The notes under the pieces were generated by a model that worked only from the letters and a program-made list of their open reading frames with translations, did no database searches and was not told the origin of the DNA. The position numbers were made by a program, and so were the translations under genes. A stretch of DNA of 64,000 bases from Luteolibacter sp. SL250 (GTDB lineage: Bacteria; Verrucomicrobiota; Verrucomicrobiia; Verrucomicrobiales; Akkermansiaceae): NCBI RefSeq assembly GCF_026625605.1, contig NZ_CP113054.1, positions 2,480,001 through 2,544,000 of the forward strand, written 5' to 3'. How positions within the stretch are numbered: the first letter of the stretch is position 1; every line of letters begins with the position of its first letter. Below are positions 28,881 to 37,793 of this stretch, one piece after another.

Positions 28881-29693
28881 GTGCGCCTGAAACCGATCCT
28901 CTTCCCCCTCGCTGCGTTTCTGATCTCCCTGCCCACCGCGAATGCGGCGGTAGCGATCAGCACGGATTTCAGCACCGACCTGGCCGGTGTCACCCTGAGC
29001 GGTGGCACCAATGCGACGGCTGATTATTCAACGTCAGGCCCGGGCGGATCCAGGTCACTCGCTTTCACTGACACCGGGAGCGGCCAGGCGCAGGCCCAGT
29101 TCGCCGGTGCCACGGGTGCCTTCAATACGGCATCCGCCGGCCAGTCGGAACTCCGGATCAGGTATGACTTCGCCGTCACCGCAATGACAGCGGATGTGAA
29201 TGCCGCGGGCGTTCCCAGGCTCATTTTCGGGCCTGCCGGCAACGCCCTCACCGTCGCCTTCGGACGGTCCGGGCCTTCGGCGGACAGCCAGTTCGTCCTC
29301 TATGCCATCCGGGGAAATGGCATTGGCCCGGTGGACGTCGATCCCGTACCGGGCAACATGCTTTATCACGCCTTCGGGGACTATTCGACCACTGCGGCGG
29401 ACAACAACTCGGGAGGTTATGTCACCATCAACATCTCCCTTCTTCACGGAGGGACCACGATCAATGTGTCCGCGACCCAGGGAGGGAACACTCTTTTTGA
29501 CGGCGTGCTCGGTGGCTTCACCGCCCACGCCATGACCGAAAGCAACCTCAACTTCCGGTTGGCCACGAGCACGACCCAGCAATCCACCACCTATCTGGAC
29601 AACCTGCTGATCCAGACGGTTCCTGAGCCCTCCTCCGCGGCGCTTGCCGGTGGCGTGGCATTCCTCGCCGTTCTCCGGAGGCGCAGGGGATAA
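28881..29693 (+). CDS. PEP-CTERM sorting-domain exported protein
   Basis: 270 residues from a GTG at 28881. Signal peptide (RLKPILFPLAAFLISLPTAN-A). Middle is a Ser/Thr/Gly/Asn-rich beta protein with no enzymatic motif (LamG-like feel: TYLDNLLIQTVPEP at the end). C-terminal PEP-CTERM anchor: VPEPSSAALAGG, hydrophobic VAFLAVL, then RRRRG. Expected to be processed by an exosortase (not in window). Its stop codon is 7 nt before repeat A1. Confidence 0.87.
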   Translation: MRLKPILFPLAAFLISLPTANAAVAISTDFSTDLAGVTLSGGTNATADYSTSGPGGSRSLAFTDTGSGQAQAQFAGATGAFNTASAGQSELRIRYDFAVTAMTADVNAAGVPRLIFGPAGNALTVAFGRSGPSADSQFVLYAIRGNGIGPVDVDPVPGNMLYHAFGDYSTTAADNNSGGYVTINISLLHGGTTINVSATQGGNTLFDGVLGGFTAHAMTESNLNFRLATSTTQQSTTYLDNLLIQTVPEPSSAALAGGVAFLAVLRRRRG

Positions 29694-29700
29694 GGGGGAA

Positions 29701-29787
29701 CGGAGCGCGGACTTCAGTCCGCCTTGCTTCGCAAGAAGTGGCAAGGCGAGGCGTGATTCCCCGGATGCGGACTGAAGTCCCCGCTCC
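29701..29787. repeat. family A palindromic repeat, copy A1
   Basis: Inverted arms at 29701-29722 and 29767-29787, each with the core GCGGACTTCAGTCCGC (right arm its reverse complement, one mismatch). The inner part contains CTTGCTTCGCAAG and GATTCCCCGG, shared with copy A2 in the same orientation. Lies between the 3' ends of two convergent genes. Confidence 0.85.
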
Positions 29788-29827
29788 AAAAAGAAAAACC
29801 CGGTGGGCTTGTGGGCACCACCGGGTT
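29787..29827 (-). terminator. Rho-independent terminator of the 29855-30286 gene
   Basis: Hairpin AACCCGGTGG/CCACCGGGTT (arms 29797-29806 and 29818-29827) followed on the minus strand by TTTTTCTTTTT, ending where repeat A1 begins. Confidence 0.85.
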
Positions 29828-29854
29828 CTGAAAATGGACTCTCAGGTCAGCCGA

Positions 29855-30286
29855 TCAATAGCGCTGGGTGCGGCTGTGGCTGAAGTAGGTCTCGAAACCG
29901 AGTTCCGGCGGGAATTCAGAGAGGCCGTCCTTGACGTTCATCTCGATGCGGTTGTCTTCGCCGCAACGCTCGTAAGGTGGCTTGAAGGTGCCGCGATAGG
30001 TCGGGCAGGTGAAGGTCACCAGCTCGTAGAAGCCATAACCCAGACGGCGGAGACCGCGGCTGGTGCCGTCAACCACACCATAGGACCAGCCTGCCTTGCG
30101 GCCGTGGTCGTCGGTCTTGCGGACGATTTGCTCGGGGATTTCCATCACCCCGTAGAGAATGTTACCAATCGCACGGCCAAGCTTGCGGGACTTGGTGTAT
30201 TGCGAGGCGGGTGGTGCGTGGATATCGGCGGAGACCACGCCGCACAGGGCGACCATGGAGGCAGCGATGACGAGGAGTTTTTTCAT
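29855..30286 (-). CDS. exosortase-system-associated small exported protein (TIGR04073-like)
   Basis: 143 residues with a signal peptide (KKLLVIAASMVALCGVVSA-D). The mature part has the pattern RKLGRAIGNILYGVMEIPEQ ... GVVDGTSRGLRRLGYGFYEL VTFTCPTYRG, matching from memory the TIGR04073 family of small proteins found in genomes with exosortase systems. Function unknown. Own strong terminator downstream; neighbours are two PEP-CTERM genes, which fits the family association. Confidence 0.7.
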   Translation of the reverse strand: MKKLLVIAASMVALCGVVSADIHAPPASQYTKSRKLGRAIGNILYGVMEIPEQIVRKTDDHGRKAGWSYGVVDGTSRGLRRLGYGFYELVTFTCPTYRGTFKPPYERCGEDNRIEMNVKDGLSEFPPELGFETYFSHSRTQRY

Positions 30287-30360
30287 GCTGGGGAAGATGT
30301 TAGGGAGTTGGATGTGGGGTTGGCAATGGTTTTTTGGCGGAAATGATTCAGGAAAGTTAA

Positions 30361-31914
30361 TTATTCCCCGCAGCCGGATTTCCGGCGACGGCGGAGGGTG
30401 AGGAGCGTGGTGGAAGCTCCGAAAAGCAAGGCCGCGGAGGGTTCCGGAATGACGGCCAGCGTGGCGGTGAGTGCGCCGTTCGTGAGAGCGACATCCCAGA
30501 CCAGCCCGTTGGCGGAAACGTCCGGCAGGTTCAGGTTTCCTTCATTGCCGACACTGTCGGCCCCGGTCCTCATATTTGCGCCCAGATCGAAAGAGCCTTG
30601 GGTGAGGGTTCCGCCGTAGGTGATGAGGTTCCAGGTGTTGCCCTCCGTGGGCGTGTAACCTGCGGCGAACAGTCCGACAATGGTAGTGGTACCGCTGAGG
30701 GTCAGATTGCCCGTGACGGCGAGGCGGTCGGAGCTGGCCAATCCCATCTGGAACTCGGCGGCGGTTCCCGCTGCCGTCAGGTTGAGGGAGGCGTTGCCGT
30801 TCACATTGAGGGTCCCGAGACCCGTTCCGGCTCCTGCGATTCCGGTGCCAGTGTGGTCGCCGGGTTTCACCACGCCGGTGGTGACATTGAGGTTGCCGTT
30901 GATCGTTCCGGTTCCGGTCACCATCGCGGCCGTTCCACCCGCCGTCACATTGCCGGTGATGGAGCCCACGGAACCCACCCCGATCTGTGCGTTGCCTTTG
31001 GTGGCGGACAATTCGCTGATGGTATTGGTGCCCGCGTAGATCAAGGTGCCGACGGTGCCGCTGGAATTCTGGTCGAGCAGGAAGGCTCCGGTGATGTTGC
31101 CTCCCAGAGTCGTCACGACGCCGTCATTGATGGTCGAGATGCGGGCGTTCGCAGCCAGCGTGATGTTGTTGTTGATCGTTGCGTTGGCGTCGATGCGGAA
31201 CGCCCCACGGCTGTTCGCTCCGGTGCCCCGGATTTCGATCTCCGGTCCGGTGAAGGTGCCGGAGGCGGCCATCGCAAGGGTATTGCCGCTCTCCACGGTG
31301 ATCTTGCCCAGCGTGGAAATCGCGTTGGGTGCCTTGATCTCCACGAACTGGCTGTTGTTGCCGTTGGTCGCGTCGAGTGTGAGGTTTCCGGTCCATTGGT
31401 TGGAACCACCCAGTTGATAGAACACCGACCCTCCCGTATGGGTGATGGTCACGTCATGGCCACCGATGATCTGGTTGAGCTTGATCCGGTCGCTCGGATC
31501 GGGGCCGGTCGCCGTGGCGGCGATGCTGATGGAACCGCCGGAGGCGATGTTGGTCCTTCCGTTGCTGAGCGTATAGGCGGGATGGACCACGGTTGGAGGT
31601 GGGTCGGTGACATCGGTCAGGTCGACCGCATTGAACGTCAGACCGGACACATTGTAGGTCTGGCCCTGGAGATTGACGGTTCCGGCCATTCCTCCGGCTC
31701 CGAACACGGCGGACGAGCCATCGACCCAGGCTCCGCTGCTTGTCCCGTTCCACCAGACATTCCCCGCATTCCAGTTCGCGCCCCCGTCGGATGCTCCGGC
31801 CCCGGTTGCCAATCCGTCCCAGTTGAGGGCGTGGGCGCTGGAGCAGGACAGGGTGACCAATAGGGCGTGGCAGGCTGCGATGGAAAAGATGGAGGGCGCT
31901 GATGGGGGTTTCAT
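30361..31914 (-). CDS. autotransporter-like beta-strand-repeat protein with PEP-CTERM anchor
   Basis: 517 residues. Signal peptide 1-29. Repetitive Gly/Thr/Asn-rich passenger of the autotransporter-associated beta-strand type (NWNAGNVWWNGTSSGAW, GGTAAMVTGTGTINGNLNVT, GTLNVNGNASLNLTAAG). Ends in a PEP-CTERM signal: IPEPSAALLFGASTTLLTLR then RRRKSGCGE, a slightly longer basic tail than usual. No transporter beta-barrel, so surface attachment is expected through exosortase. Same architecture as the frameshifted gene at 57563-59243. Confidence 0.88.
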   Translation of the reverse strand: MKPPSAPSIFSIAACHALLVTLSCSSAHALNWDGLATGAGASDGGANWNAGNVWWNGTSSGAWVDGSSAVFGAGGMAGTVNLQGQTYNVSGLTFNAVDLTDVTDPPPTVVHPAYTLSNGRTNIASGGSISIAATATGPDPSDRIKLNQIIGGHDVTITHTGGSVFYQLGGSNQWTGNLTLDATNGNNSQFVEIKAPNAISTLGKITVESGNTLAMAASGTFTGPEIEIRGTGANSRGAFRIDANATINNNITLAANARISTINDGVVTTLGGNITGAFLLDQNSSGTVGTLIYAGTNTISELSATKGNAQIGVGSVGSITGNVTAGGTAAMVTGTGTINGNLNVTTGVVKPGDHTGTGIAGAGTGLGTLNVNGNASLNLTAAGTAAEFQMGLASSDRLAVTGNLTLSGTTTIVGLFAAGYTPTEGNTWNLITYGGTLTQGSFDLGANMRTGADSVGNEGNLNLPDVSANGLVWDVALTNGALTATLAVIPEPSAALLFGASTTLLTLRRRRKSGCGE

Positions 31915-31999
31915 GGTCGGATAAGGGTTTGATTCTCCGGAGCCGGTCCGGACGAATCCCGCTGATCCCGAAGGATTTCTCTTTTTCCGTCAAAGGAAA

Positions 32000-32032
32000 A
32001 GGGTTGGATTCGTCTGTAACGAACCCAACCCT
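32000..32032 (-). terminator. Rho-independent terminator of serA
   Basis: 14-bp stem with one mismatch (AGGGTTGGATTCGT / ACGAACCCAACCCT, 32000-32013 and 32019-32032). On the minus strand the stem is followed by TTTTCCTTT. Confidence 0.7.
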
Positions 32033-32067
32033 CTGTTAAAAACCGGCGGAACCGGAAATTCCGTGCC

Positions 32068-33663
32068 TCAAAGCTCGAAGCTGAGCACCCGCAGGATGCC
32101 CGGCGTGGCGCGGAGGGACTCCAGCATGGTGGCTGGTGGCTCCGTATCCACCTCGATGACGGTGACGGCGGTGTTCTTGTCGCGGTTCCGGCTGAGGGAC
32201 ATGTTGGCGATGTTCACGGAAGCCGCGCCCAGCGCGCTGCCGATGACACCGACGATGCCGGGGCGGTCGTCGTTCTCCACGAAGAGGAAACGGCCTGCCG
32301 GGTTGGTCTCCACGTAGTGACCGGCGATGTGGACGATCCGGGCGGACTTGCCGACCAAGGTGCCTGCCACCGTGGTGGTCTCACCGCCCTTGCTCACGCT
32401 CACCTCGATGAGGTCGGTGAAGGTGCTGGCGAGCGCCGCGGTGGATTCCGTGACCTGGATGCCGTGCGCCTTGGCGATGGCCGGGGCGTTGATCAGGTTG
32501 ACCTGCGCCTCGTGATGGGCGGCGGAGAGGTAGCCGCTGAGGACGGAACGCTTCACCAGCTCCGTGTCGATCTCGGAAACCGGGCCGACGTAGGAAACCT
32601 TGATGCTGTCCGACTGGGCCGGGCCGATCTTGTAGAGCAGCTTGCCGAGGGACTGGGCGAGGTCGAGGTAGGGGCCGACTTCCTCGATGGTCTTGCTGTC
32701 GAGGTTCGGCATGTTCACCGCGTTGCGGATCTCTCCGGTGACGAGGAAGTCCTTCACCTGGTGGGCCACTTCGATGCCCACGTTCTCCTGGGCTTCCGCG
32801 GTGGAGGCACCGAGGTGCGGAGTGAAGACGGCCTTGTTCGAGGAAAACAGCGGGAAATCCGCCGGCGGCGGCTCGACTTCATAGACGTCCAGCGCGATGC
32901 CGCCGAGGTGGCCGGAATCGAGCGCGGCCTTCGCGGCGGCTTCATCGACCAGACCGCCACGGGCGCAGTTGACGACCAGCGCACCCTTGTTGAGCAGGGC
33001 AATGCGGTCGGAGTTGATGATGTGCTGGGTCTCCGGGGTGAGTGGGACGTGCAGGGTCACCAGATCCGCGCCGGTGAGGGCGGCTTCCGGGGTCTCCGCG
33101 TGCTCCACTTTCAGCGACTTCGCGCGGTCAGCGGTCAGGAACGGGTCATAGGCGACGACGGTGATGCCGAAGGCCTGCGCGCGCTTGGCGAACTCCGAGC
33201 CGATGCGGCCCATGCCCAGGATGGCCAGGCGCTTGCCGAAGACTTCCTTGCCCTCGAAGGACTTGCGGTCCCATTTTCCGGCGATGACCGTGGCGTGGGC
33301 CTGCGGGATGTTCCGGGCCAGGGAAAGCATCAGCGAGAAAGCATGCTCCGCGGTGGAGATGGTGTTGCCGCTGGGGGTGTTCATCACCACCACGCCGTGG
33401 TCGGTGGCGGCGGCGCGGTCGATGTTGTCCACACCCACGCCCGCACGGCCGATGGCCTTCAGGTTGGTGGCGGCGGCGAAAACCTCCGCGGTGACCTTCG
33501 TTTGGGAGCGGACGACCAGGCCATGATAGTCGCCGATGATTTTGAGAAGCTCCTCGGGCTTGAGTCCGGTGTTCACGTCCACGGAGATCCCGGGAGCGGT
33601 ACGGAGTGCTTCAACGCCTTTTTCCGAAATGGGATCGGAAACCAACACACGATAGGTGGCCAT
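32068..33663 (-). CDS. serA: D-3-phosphoglycerate dehydrogenase (long form with ACT domain)
   Basis: 531 residues, the usual length of type-1 PGDH. Oxidises 3-phosphoglycerate to 3-phosphohydroxypyruvate with NAD+, first step of serine synthesis. Start at 33663 gives MATYRVLVSDPISEKG. NAD domain about 95-290: GRAGVGVDNIDRAAA, ILGMGRIGSEFAKRAQ (Rossmann), NCARGGLVDEAA and FTPHLGASTAEAQENV with the catalytic Arg, Glu and His. Intervening allosteric domain about 325-455, C-terminal ACT domain (FLFVENDDRPGIVGVIGSAL). May feed the serine acetyltransferase encoded 20 kb away. A good promoter lies only 10 nt before the ATG. Confidence 0.96.
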   Translation of the reverse strand: MATYRVLVSDPISEKGVEALRTAPGISVDVNTGLKPEELLKIIGDYHGLVVRSQTKVTAEVFAAATNLKAIGRAGVGVDNIDRAAATDHGVVVMNTPSGNTISTAEHAFSLMLSLARNIPQAHATVIAGKWDRKSFEGKEVFGKRLAILGMGRIGSEFAKRAQAFGITVVAYDPFLTADRAKSLKVEHAETPEAALTGADLVTLHVPLTPETQHIINSDRIALLNKGALVVNCARGGLVDEAAAKAALDSGHLGGIALDVYEVEPPPADFPLFSSNKAVFTPHLGASTAEAQENVGIEVAHQVKDFLVTGEIRNAVNMPNLDSKTIEEVGPYLDLAQSLGKLLYKIGPAQSDSIKVSYVGPVSEIDTELVKRSVLSGYLSAAHHEAQVNLINAPAIAKAHGIQVTESTAALASTFTDLIEVSVSKGGETTTVAGTLVGKSARIVHIAGHYVETNPAGRFLFVENDDRPGIVGVIGSALGAASVNIANMSLSRNRDKNTAVTVIEVDTEPPATMLESLRATPGILRVLSFEL

Positions 33664-33673
33664 AGGGGCGGGG

Positions 33674-33702
33674 GAATAACCCGCAGGCCGCCCGCTTGGC
33701 AA
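33674..33702 (-). promoter_or_regulatory. serA promoter with very short leader
   Basis: Minus strand TTGCCA (33702-33697), 17-nt spacer, TTATTC (33679-33674). The -10 box ends 10 nt from the ATG, which predicts a leaderless or nearly leaderless transcript. Confidence 0.5.
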
Positions 33703-33745
33703 GGGTTTGCGGTGAAAAAAGCGGCTGCGGAGGGTCGGAGTTTCC

Positions 33746-34906
33746 TCACTCCCCGGTGTCCCAACCAGGGAACCTGCGCAGTTGGGAGCCGAGGGAGTTT
33801 TTCATGGTTTGCCCCTTGATGCGTGACGACCACTCCCGGGCTTCCTCCAGATTTCCGGATTCCACCGCGCTGTTGGCGAATGCCCATGCGGCATCGTCCC
33901 GCTGGGCTTCCGTCAGTCCCGCGGAATGCTCGCGGTACCACCGTAGGGCGGCTTCCCGGTCGTTTTTCGCCCAGATCCCCAGCACGTTCCGCAGGGCGGT
34001 GTTCGGACGCTCCGGATACTTCGCGTTGAGGGAAAATTCGACGGCTTCCCGCGGGGTGGTGTGGGCCATCTGATTGACGATCTCCATCTGGGTCTCCCCG
34101 AAATACGGACTGGCCGCCGGGATGCGCAGCCGCAGCTCGTGCATGCGGAGGATGGGCTTCGTGGAAGTGTCTTCCAGGATCTTCCGCATCAACAGCCGGT
34201 CTTCCACCAGACCCTTCGCGTGCAGGGAATCCACGATGATCTTCGCCAGTTCCGTGTCCGGACCGGAGAATTGGCGTTCCAGATACGAGGACATCGCAAT
34301 TTTCAGGATCCTTTCCAGTTCCGGATACCGCGATGCGAACAGCTCGATCCCCCGGAGTGGCACGCGTGCCAGGTAGGCGGCCAGTGCGGTGGCGGCATCC
34401 CCGTTTTCCGGAAAACCGGAGATCCGCCTGACGATTTCCGCTTCATCCAGCTTCGCGGTCTCGAAGAAGGACTTGATGCCCGCGTTTCTGGCTTCGGAAG
34501 CCTGGGGTTCGATCAGGGAGAAAGCCTCGTCCACATGCCCGGCGGCACAGAGCCGGGAAATCGCCTCCGCAGCCACCCGGCCACGGCCGGAGGCACCCCC
34601 GAACTGCCTCGATTCCGCGACCAGCTGCTTCGCCTCCCCAACGGACAGGGGGGGCAGCGCGTTGTCCGCAGGTAGGAGCGGCGGGCGGGTCACGGACCTG
34701 AGGACGGCGGCCTGCTTTTCACGCAGTTCGCGGTAGGGGCTTGTGAATGAACCTGGAGCGGGAACTTGCGGCGCGGCGGTCGGGGATGGCTGCCATGGGT
34801 GCGTGCCGCTTTCCTGGGAAGTCCGCAGTCCCAGCATCAGCGCGCAACCCGCCAGCAACAAGGCTGGGGCGTAGCGGGTGAGGGTGGTTTTCGTGGATTC
34901 CGGCAT
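33746..34906 (-). CDS. exported alpha-helical repeat protein of unknown function
   Basis: 386 residues. Start at 34906 gives an N-terminal hydrophobic segment with LLLAGC (possible lipobox) after a short basic region; upstream in-frame ATG at 35005 would overlap the sulfatase gene. The rest is helical with TPR/SEL1-like hairpins: AWAFANSAVESGNLEEAREW, VLGIWAKNDREAALRWYREH, AISRLCAAGHVDEAFSLIEP. Such helix-repeat proteins are frequent in Verrucomicrobia; no function can be given. Divergent from the sulfatase gene by 74 nt; ends 82 nt before serA. Confidence 0.65.
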   Translation of the reverse strand: MPESTKTTLTRYAPALLLAGCALMLGLRTSQESGTHPWQPSPTAAPQVPAPGSFTSPYRELREKQAAVLRSVTRPPLLPADNALPPLSVGEAKQLVAESRQFGGASGRGRVAAEAISRLCAAGHVDEAFSLIEPQASEARNAGIKSFFETAKLDEAEIVRRISGFPENGDAATALAAYLARVPLRGIELFASRYPELERILKIAMSSYLERQFSGPDTELAKIIVDSLHAKGLVEDRLLMRKILEDTSTKPILRMHELRLRIPAASPYFGETQMEIVNQMAHTTPREAVEFSLNAKYPERPNTALRNVLGIWAKNDREAALRWYREHSAGLTEAQRDDAAWAFANSAVESGNLEEAREWSSRIKGQTMKNSLGSQLRRFPGWDTGE

Positions 34907-34980
34907 CCGGTTCCATATCAATGGAAAAGGATTTGCTGGCAATGCGAAACCTTTTAGGGCGGGCTGGGTTGATGATGGGA

Positions 34981-36375
34981 ATGAAACGATGGATTTGCGG
35001 GGCATTCGTGGGGCTGGTCATGTCGGGTGCCGCGCAGGAACAGAAGCGGCCGAACATTGTCTGGATCGTCGGTGAGGATCTGGGGCCGGAACTGGGTTGC
35101 TATGGGGATCCGGACGCGATCACGCCCAATCTCGACAAGCTGGCGTCGGAAGGCGCCCGTTTTACGAATGCTTTCACCCATGCCCCGGTCTGCGCGCCCA
35201 GCCGCCATGGACTCATCACCGGGCAGTATCCCATCAAGACAGGGGCCATGCACATGCGCTCGAAGCTGGTGAACCCGCCGGTGACCTTCACGAAGCTGCT
35301 GCGGGACAGCGGCTACCACGTCTCCTGGCCGGGAAAGACGGATTTCAACTTCGACCAGCCGCAGGAGTTCCGCGACTCCCAGAAGAACTGGTGGACCCAG
35401 GATGTGGTGCCGGAGGGGCCGTTCTTCGCCTACGCGAACTTCACCGTCTCCCACGAAAGCCAGGTGCGGAATGACGGCGACAAATACGCGGAGAACACGA
35501 AGCGGCTGACACCGGAACAACGCCGGGACCCCGCGAAGGTAAAGCTCCCGCCCTTCTGGCCGGACGCTCCGGAGGTCCGCCGGGAGGTGGCGAACTACCA
35601 TGATCTGGTCACCGCCGTGGACTACAACGCGGGCGACGTGCTGGCGTGGCTGGACAAGCACGGTCTCGCGGAGAACACCATCGTCATCTACTTCGGCGAT
35701 CACGGCCGGGGCATGGCGCGCTACAAGCGGTGGTGCTATGACACGGGCACCCATGTCGGTCTGATCGTCCGCTGGCCGGGCAAGATCGGGGCGGGAGAGG
35801 TGCGCGAGGGCTTGGTGGAGTTCTTGGACCTGCCCGCCACCGCACTGGCCATGGCCGGGGTGCCGGTGCCGGAGAACTTCGATGGGGTCCCGTTCATGGA
35901 CAAGGAGGGGAAGGCCACCAACCAGCGGAAATACGTCCACTCCCACCGCGACTACATGGATGAGGCCTACGACCGCATCCGCAGCGTGAGCGACGGCGAA
36001 TGGCGCTACGTGCGGAACTTCGAACCGCAGGTCCCATACTCCCTGCGCAATGACTACATGGAGCGCGGCAAGACCATGCAGGTCTGGCGGCAATGGGCGG
36101 CGGAGGGCAAGCTGGACGCCATCCAGTCGATCCATTTCCGGAAGGAGAAACCAAAGGAGGAACTCTATCACAGCAAGGCGGACCCCTTCGAGGTAAGGAA
36201 TGTCATCGACGATCCGGCCCACGCCGCGAAGCTGGCCGAACTCCGGGCGGAGTGTGACCGCTGGCTGGCGGACACCAATGACAAGGGGGCGGTTCCGCTG
36301 GAGAAACTCATCGCCGACGGCATCATCCATCCCCGGAACAAGGACTACGAGAAGCGGGCGAAGCGGGGGAGGTGA
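34981..36375 (+). CDS. secreted sulfatase (Cys-type, needs formylglycine maturation)
   Basis: 464 residues from 34981 (MKRWICGAFVGLVMSGAAQ signal peptide; other in-frame ATGs at 34921, 34942 and 34972). Hydrolyses sulfate esters, likely on polysaccharides. Metal/active-site landmarks: IVGEDLGPELGCYG (Glu-Asp in place of the usual Asp-Asp), formylglycine motif VCAPSRHGL, the late metal motif YFGDHGRGM, and WPGK substrate region. The Cys in CAPSR must be converted to formylglycine by an anaerobic or FGE-type enzyme not in the window. Divergent from 33746-34906. Confidence 0.92.
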   Translation: MKRWICGAFVGLVMSGAAQEQKRPNIVWIVGEDLGPELGCYGDPDAITPNLDKLASEGARFTNAFTHAPVCAPSRHGLITGQYPIKTGAMHMRSKLVNPPVTFTKLLRDSGYHVSWPGKTDFNFDQPQEFRDSQKNWWTQDVVPEGPFFAYANFTVSHESQVRNDGDKYAENTKRLTPEQRRDPAKVKLPPFWPDAPEVRREVANYHDLVTAVDYNAGDVLAWLDKHGLAENTIVIYFGDHGRGMARYKRWCYDTGTHVGLIVRWPGKIGAGEVREGLVEFLDLPATALAMAGVPVPENFDGVPFMDKEGKATNQRKYVHSHRDYMDEAYDRIRSVSDGEWRYVRNFEPQVPYSLRNDYMERGKTMQVWRQWAAEGKLDAIQSIHFRKEKPKEELYHSKADPFEVRNVIDDPAHAAKLAELRAECDRWLADTNDKGAVPLEKLIADGIIHPRNKDYEKRAKRGR

Positions 36376-36443
36376 CAAGGGATCATCCTTTTTGATTGTG
36401 TCGGAACAGTCATTTCATGATCAGTGTATTCCGTCGGATCAGT

Positions 36444-36459
36444 GCGAACCGTGGTTCGC
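36444..36459. repeat. perfect 16-bp palindrome upstream of a metallophosphoesterase gene
   Basis: GCGAACCGTGGTTCGC, 55 nt before the next start codon. Could be an operator or a hairpin; no T-run follows. The remainder of 36376-36513 holds no gene. Confidence 0.4.
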
Positions 36460-36513
36460 GGATCCGCAGGTGATCGGACATGCCTGCCTCCACCGGAACT
36501 CCAATTTGAACCC

Positions 36514-37554
36514 ATGAAACGCCGTGATTTCCTGAAACCCGCCGCCGGTGCCGGCCTCGCCGCCCTTCTCCCTTCCGCCGCCTTCGCGCAGGAGACCCCG
36601 CCACATGCGGAAAAGGTGCCGCAAACCCCGTTCGACGCGCCGCCGGGGACATGGACGCTGGCCGCCTTTCCGGACAGCCAGACCCTCACCCGGCTGTATC
36701 CGGAGGTCTTCATCCGCCAAGCGGAGTGGGTGGCCGCGCACAAGGCCAGCCATGACATCCGCTTCGTCGCCCATCTCGGGGACATCACGGACAACAACCT
36801 GCCGGAGCAGTGGACGAACGCGAAGAAAGCAATGGATGTGCTGAAAAAGGCGGGCGTGCCCTATTCCCTCCTGCCCGGAAACCACGACCTTGGCCCGGGT
36901 GGCAAGTGTCTGGACCGCACCACCCTGATGAATGATTTCTTCAAGCCGGAGGACTATGCCAACAGCGGCAGCGTGGCCTACTTCGAGGCCGGAAAAATGG
37001 AGAACTCCGCCCACACTTTCTCCAGCCCGCAGGGCGACTTCCTAGTGCTCGCGCTGGAGTTCGGCCCGCGGGATGCCGTTGTCGCCTGGGCGGACCGTCA
37101 GATCGCCGCGCGGCCGCGGCATGCCGTCATCCTCACCACCCATGCCTATCTTTATGATGACGACACGCGTTATGATTTCCCCAAACTCGGGAAAGCCCAG
37201 ACGTGGAACCCCAACACCTACGGTGTGGCGAAGCTGGAGCCGGTGAACGATGGCGAGGCCCTCTGGACCAAGCTCGCGGGCAAGCACCCCAATGTCCGCT
37301 TCACCCTCAACGGCCACGTCCTCCACGATGGCGCGGGCCGCCTCGCCAGCAAAGGCAGTGCCGGCCAGACCGTCCACCAGATCCTCTCAAACTACCAGAG
37401 CGGCGTGAAACCGGACCGTCCCTTCCGTGGCGGCGGCTTCTTCCGCCTCATGCAGTTCCTTCCGGACAAGAAAACGGTCCGCGTGAAGACCTACTCCCCG
37501 TGGCTCGACCAATGGCTGACGGATGAACAGCAACAGTTCGAGCTGGTGATGTGA
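36514..37554 (+). CDS. secreted calcineurin-like metallophosphoesterase, Tat signal
   Basis: 346 residues. Start at 36514 gives the twin-arginine leader KRRDFLKPAAGAGLAALLPS. Metallophosphoesterase motifs: LAAFPDSQ (first metal Asp), VAHLGDITDN (GD), LLPGNHDLG (GNHD), TTHAYLY (His) and LNGHV (GH). Substrate cannot be deduced. Follows the sulfatase by 138 nt on the same strand. The exported nature of both fits scavenging of sulfate and phosphate from organic matter. Confidence 0.9.
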   Translation: MKRRDFLKPAAGAGLAALLPSAAFAQETPPHAEKVPQTPFDAPPGTWTLAAFPDSQTLTRLYPEVFIRQAEWVAAHKASHDIRFVAHLGDITDNNLPEQWTNAKKAMDVLKKAGVPYSLLPGNHDLGPGGKCLDRTTLMNDFFKPEDYANSGSVAYFEAGKMENSAHTFSSPQGDFLVLALEFGPRDAVVAWADRQIAARPRHAVILTTHAYLYDDDTRYDFPKLGKAQTWNPNTYGVAKLEPVNDGEALWTKLAGKHPNVRFTLNGHVLHDGAGRLASKGSAGQTVHQILSNYQSGVKPDRPFRGGGFFRLMQFLPDKKTVRVKTYSPWLDQWLTDEQQQFELVM

Positions 37555-37569
37555 TGGAGCAGATGTAGC

Positions 37570-37658
37570 GGATCTCGTGAGAGATCCGGCGGGGAGGATC
37601 CACCCCTGGGGAGAAATTCCGATACCGGGCAGGAGCCGGCCTGAAGACCGGGTGCTCC
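37570..37658. repeat. family D palindromes (two hairpins) in a 221-bp intergenic region
   Basis: GGATCTC-GTGA-GAGATCC at 37570-37587 and an imperfect hairpin GGAGCCGG/CCGGGTGCTCC around CTGAAGA at 37632-37658. The second one shares the GGAGC...CTGAAG...GCTCC layout of family A. Nothing else is seen between 37555 and 37793. Confidence 0.5.
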
Positions 37659-37793
37659 CAACGTCCTCCACGATCACCTCCTGGGCGAGATCGGCCTTTG
37701 GGGATTCAGGGAGATTGTCCACAAATGTGGAGAAAGGGCGGGTAACCATTTCCATCTTGTGAGCCAAGTCTTCCTATGACGGGATGGGGAACC

